Assembly (NCBI GenBank): GCA_022508245.1
Contig: JAFLVO010000007.1
Coordinates: forward strand, 1-59,617
Source of the DNA: Clostridiales bacterium
Lineage (GTDB): Bacteria; Bacillota; Clostridia; Christensenellales; Borkfalkiaceae
Reading direction: 5' to 3'
Length of the DNA stretch: 59,617 nt
The notes under the pieces: model-generated
What the model saw: the letters and a program-made list of their open reading frames with translations, nothing else
The model's database searches: none
Told to the model about the DNA's origin: nothing
In this document: positions 58,360-59,617 of the stretch, in pieces
How the letters are laid out: each line of letters opens with the position of its first letter
Position numbering within the stretch: position 1 is the first letter of the stretch
Translations under genes and position numbers: made by a program

Positions 58360-58731
58360 TTATTGACTAAATGCGTTCTCTATATGATTCAGCTCACCTC
58401 GGAACACCTCTATAATGTCAAAACGCACGGTACAATCGATAATTTTGTTTGTAAAAAAGTAATTTGCCCCCCGAATATACCGCAGTTTCCGCTCATTTGA
58501 CACCGCTTCCGACGGTAAACCGTAGTTATCCGAAAGTCGTGTTTTGACCTCAATAAAGGCGATAGTTTCGCCTTTATTTGCTATTATATCAATCTCTCCG
58601 AAAGGAGTTTTATAGTTGTTTTCAAGTATTTTCCAACCCGTTCTTTTCAGATAAGAGAGCGCTTTCTTTTCGCCTTTTTTGCCAAGTTTTTTGTTGTGGA
58701 AGTTGTCTGTCTTTCCCTTATCTACTGCCAT
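58360..58731 (-). CDS. YraN family (UPF0102) endonuclease-like protein
   Basis: A 123-residue protein with the Holliday-junction-resolvase-like nuclease fold. GKKGEKKALSYLKRTGWKILENN leads into GEIDIIA and AFIEVKTR, the conserved Glu/Asp-Glu-x-Lys nuclease core. The ATG at 58731 overlaps the end of rnhB; a start at 58764 would overlap further. The rnhB-yraN-comM order is typical of Firmicutes. A G-rich motif copy is at 58461-58482. Confidence 0.92.
   Translation of the reverse strand: MAVDKGKTDNFHNKKLGKKGEKKALSYLKRTGWKILENNYKTPFGEIDIIANKGETIAFIEVKTRLSDNYGLPSEAVSNERKLRYIRGANYFFTNKIIDCTVRFDIIEVFRGELNHIENAFSQ
58461..58482 (-). repeat. G-rich motif copy inside yraN
   Basis: Minus strand reads GGTATATTCGGGGGGCAAAT; encodes Arg-Tyr-Ile-Arg-Gly-Ala-Asn. 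Confidence 0.65.
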
Positions 58732-59318
58732 TTTTTTGTAAAACTCCTGCGGTGAACGGGGCATATTCCCGCCCGTTTTATGGCGTCGATGTGAGTTTTC
58801 GTACCGTAGCCCTTGTGCTTTTCAAAGCCGTACCCGGGGTAAAGCTTGTCGTATTCGTCCATAACGGCGTCCCGGTAAACCTTGGCGATAATTGACGCCG
58901 CTCCTATCGAATACGAAAGGCTGTCGCCCTTTACTATACTCATCTGCTCATAGGTAATATCAAGGGTCATATTGCCGTCCGTCAGCACGAAATCAGGCTT
59001 GATTTTAAGGCTTTCAACCGCGTTTTTCATGCACAGCTTTGTTGCCTCTAAAATGTTTATTTCGTCAATAATTTGCGGTTCAATGCGGCATATTGCGTGG
59101 GCAATCGCCCTTTTTTGAATTAATTCGGCAAGTTGTTCGCGCTTTTTGGCGGACAGCTTTTTGCTGTCGTCCACTCCATCGATTATATCGTCAAGGGGCA
59201 TAATCACGGCGGCACAGACAACGGGTCCCGCAAGCGGACCCCTGCCGACCTCATCAACTCCGCAGATATATTTTGCTCCCTTTTCAAGGAGTTCTCTTTC
59301 GTAAATAAGTTTATCCAT
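58722..59318 (-). CDS. rnhB: ribonuclease HII
   Basis: A 198-residue enzyme that removes RNA and single ribonucleotides from DNA. ICGVDEVGRGPLAGPVVCAA carries the DEVGRG motif with catalytic Asp/Glu, followed by VDDSKKLSAKKRE, LTDGN, and the Asp in YRDAVMDEY. The ATG at 59318 is preferred: the upstream in-frame 18 residues are encoded by repeat B5. No Shine-Dalgarno sequence is obvious. Confidence 0.95.
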   Translation of the reverse strand: MDKLIYERELLEKGAKYICGVDEVGRGPLAGPVVCAAVIMPLDDIIDGVDDSKKLSAKKREQLAELIQKRAIAHAICRIEPQIIDEINILEATKLCMKNAVESLKIKPDFVLTDGNMTLDITYEQMSIVKGDSLSYSIGAASIIAKVYRDAVMDEYDKLYPGYGFEKHKGYGTKTHIDAIKRAGICPVHRRSFTKKWQ

Positions 59319-59324
59319 ATTAAA

Positions 59325-59482
59325 ATGTCTTACGGCGCAAGCAGAACCACGCTTCTGCGCCCGCGCACTCAATTTGCGAATACTTTCGCCTCAGTGGAAG
59401 TGAATGCCCGCATTTTTATTATTGTTTGCCCTTATAGAATGCGGGCAGAGAAACTTAATTTCTCAAACTCACGGAAAATAAA
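59325..59482 (-). repeat. family B structured element, copy B5, 5'-truncated
   Basis: Sense is the minus strand: TTCCGTGA; GAGAAATTAAGTTTCTC; TGCCCGCAT/ATGCGGGCA enclosing AGGGCAAACA; CACTGAGGCGAAAGTATTCGC; GCAGAA-GCGTGG-TTCTGC; TTGCGCCGTAA. The first stem half with TATTCTGC is missing; the break is at the junction with element A4. Confidence 0.8.
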
Positions 59483-59508
59483 CGGGTATTCAACCCCAAC
59501 CGATACAC

Positions 59509-59617
59509 CTGATAACGGCTTGTTTTGGGCTTTTCCTGCGTTAAACTCGCTCGTAGTAGGGTTCACTACAACTTCGCTCGTTTGCCTTGTAAAATCACGC
59601 AAAACAAACCGTTTCAG
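59509..59617 (-). repeat. family A-like element, copy A4, at the window end
   Basis: Arms CTGATAACGGCTTGTTTTG (59509-59527) and CAAAACAAACCGTTTCAG (59600-59617) pair. Inside, the minus strand has ACAAGGCAAACGAGCG, GTAGTGAACCCTAC and CGAGCGAGTTTAACGCAGG, similar in layout to A1-A3. The window stops at the arm end, suggesting an assembly break in the repeat. Confidence 0.6.

Noticed and set aside
1-59617. CRISPR array, tRNA genes, prophage or insertion-sequence transposase
   Set aside because: No regularly spaced repeats, no tRNA-like folds and no transposase or phage structural genes were recognised.

Overview
The window looks like a piece of a low-to-mid GC Bacillota (Firmicutes) chromosome, most likely an uncultured gut Clostridia (Christensenellales-like is a guess from gene style and repeat content, not proven). 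The evidence is Firmicutes gene order (rpmB/asp23/fakA/recG; gmk-rpoZ-priA-def-fmt-rsmB-rlmN-rpe-thiN; rnhB-yraN-comM-dprA-topA-trmFO-hslVU), an FMN riboswitch before ribU, a SpoIIQ-like LytM protein, a DegV protein, a DUF3343 protein and a BspA-type lipoprotein. Almost all genes are on the minus strand. TGA is a stop codon.

Layout. 1-476: 5' end of a 23S rRNA gene (minus) with its own strong promoter and boxA-like leader and no 16S gene upstream. 477-6165: small accessory genes, a cysteine desulfurase facing a DUF3343 Se/S-carrier-like protein, nth, and a regulated module with two HTH proteins. 6260-11720: str genes rpsL-rpsG-fusA-tuf, with a repeat element in or next to every gap. 11800-15880: an unusual three-gene unit (unknown protein, soluble VirD4/TraG-like ATPase, protein with an FtsK-gamma-like winged helix) and a Cys-containing HTH regulator. 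16005-20650: recG, fakA-like, asp23, rpmB. 20760-31700: LRR lipoprotein, then a tightly overlapping housekeeping operon from yicC to a dipeptidase. 31845-35930: nitrilase-fold protein, M1 peptidase lipoprotein, SpoIIQ-like protein and a 31-codon small gene with a consensus-like promoter and terminator. 35980-41200: ddl, membrane-fused murF, alpha/beta hydrolase, tsaE-tsaB-rimI. 41248-47640: riboswitch-ribU, degV, glyA with a structured leader, trxA, hisS, Sel1 protein. 47640-59320: hslUV, trmFO, topA, dprA, comM, rplS, a phosphoribosyltransferase, yraN, rnhB.

The genes mainly serve translation (r-proteins, EF-Tu, EF-G, t6A synthesis, formylation/deformylation, rRNA/tRNA methylation), DNA processing (RecG, PriA, TopA, DprA, RNase HII, Nth), wall synthesis (Ddl, MurF) and one-carbon metabolism (GlyA feeding TrmFO and Fmt). 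FakA-like and DegV proteins together suggest fatty-acid phosphorylation.

The most unusual content is non-coding. (i) Family B: about 200-bp multi-stem repeats, five copies, with clear compensatory changes between copies. (ii) Family A: 110-260-bp elements whose terminal inverted repeats differ in every copy; in two copies the arm includes the stop codon of the neighbouring gene. (iii) A roughly 19-bp G-rich motif present at least 12 times, inside genes in all three reading phases, 11 of 12 times in one orientation. (iv) About six promoters placed so that transcription should start at the ATG, implying leaderless mRNAs. All coordinates and motifs were read by eye; no search, folding program or alignment was run.
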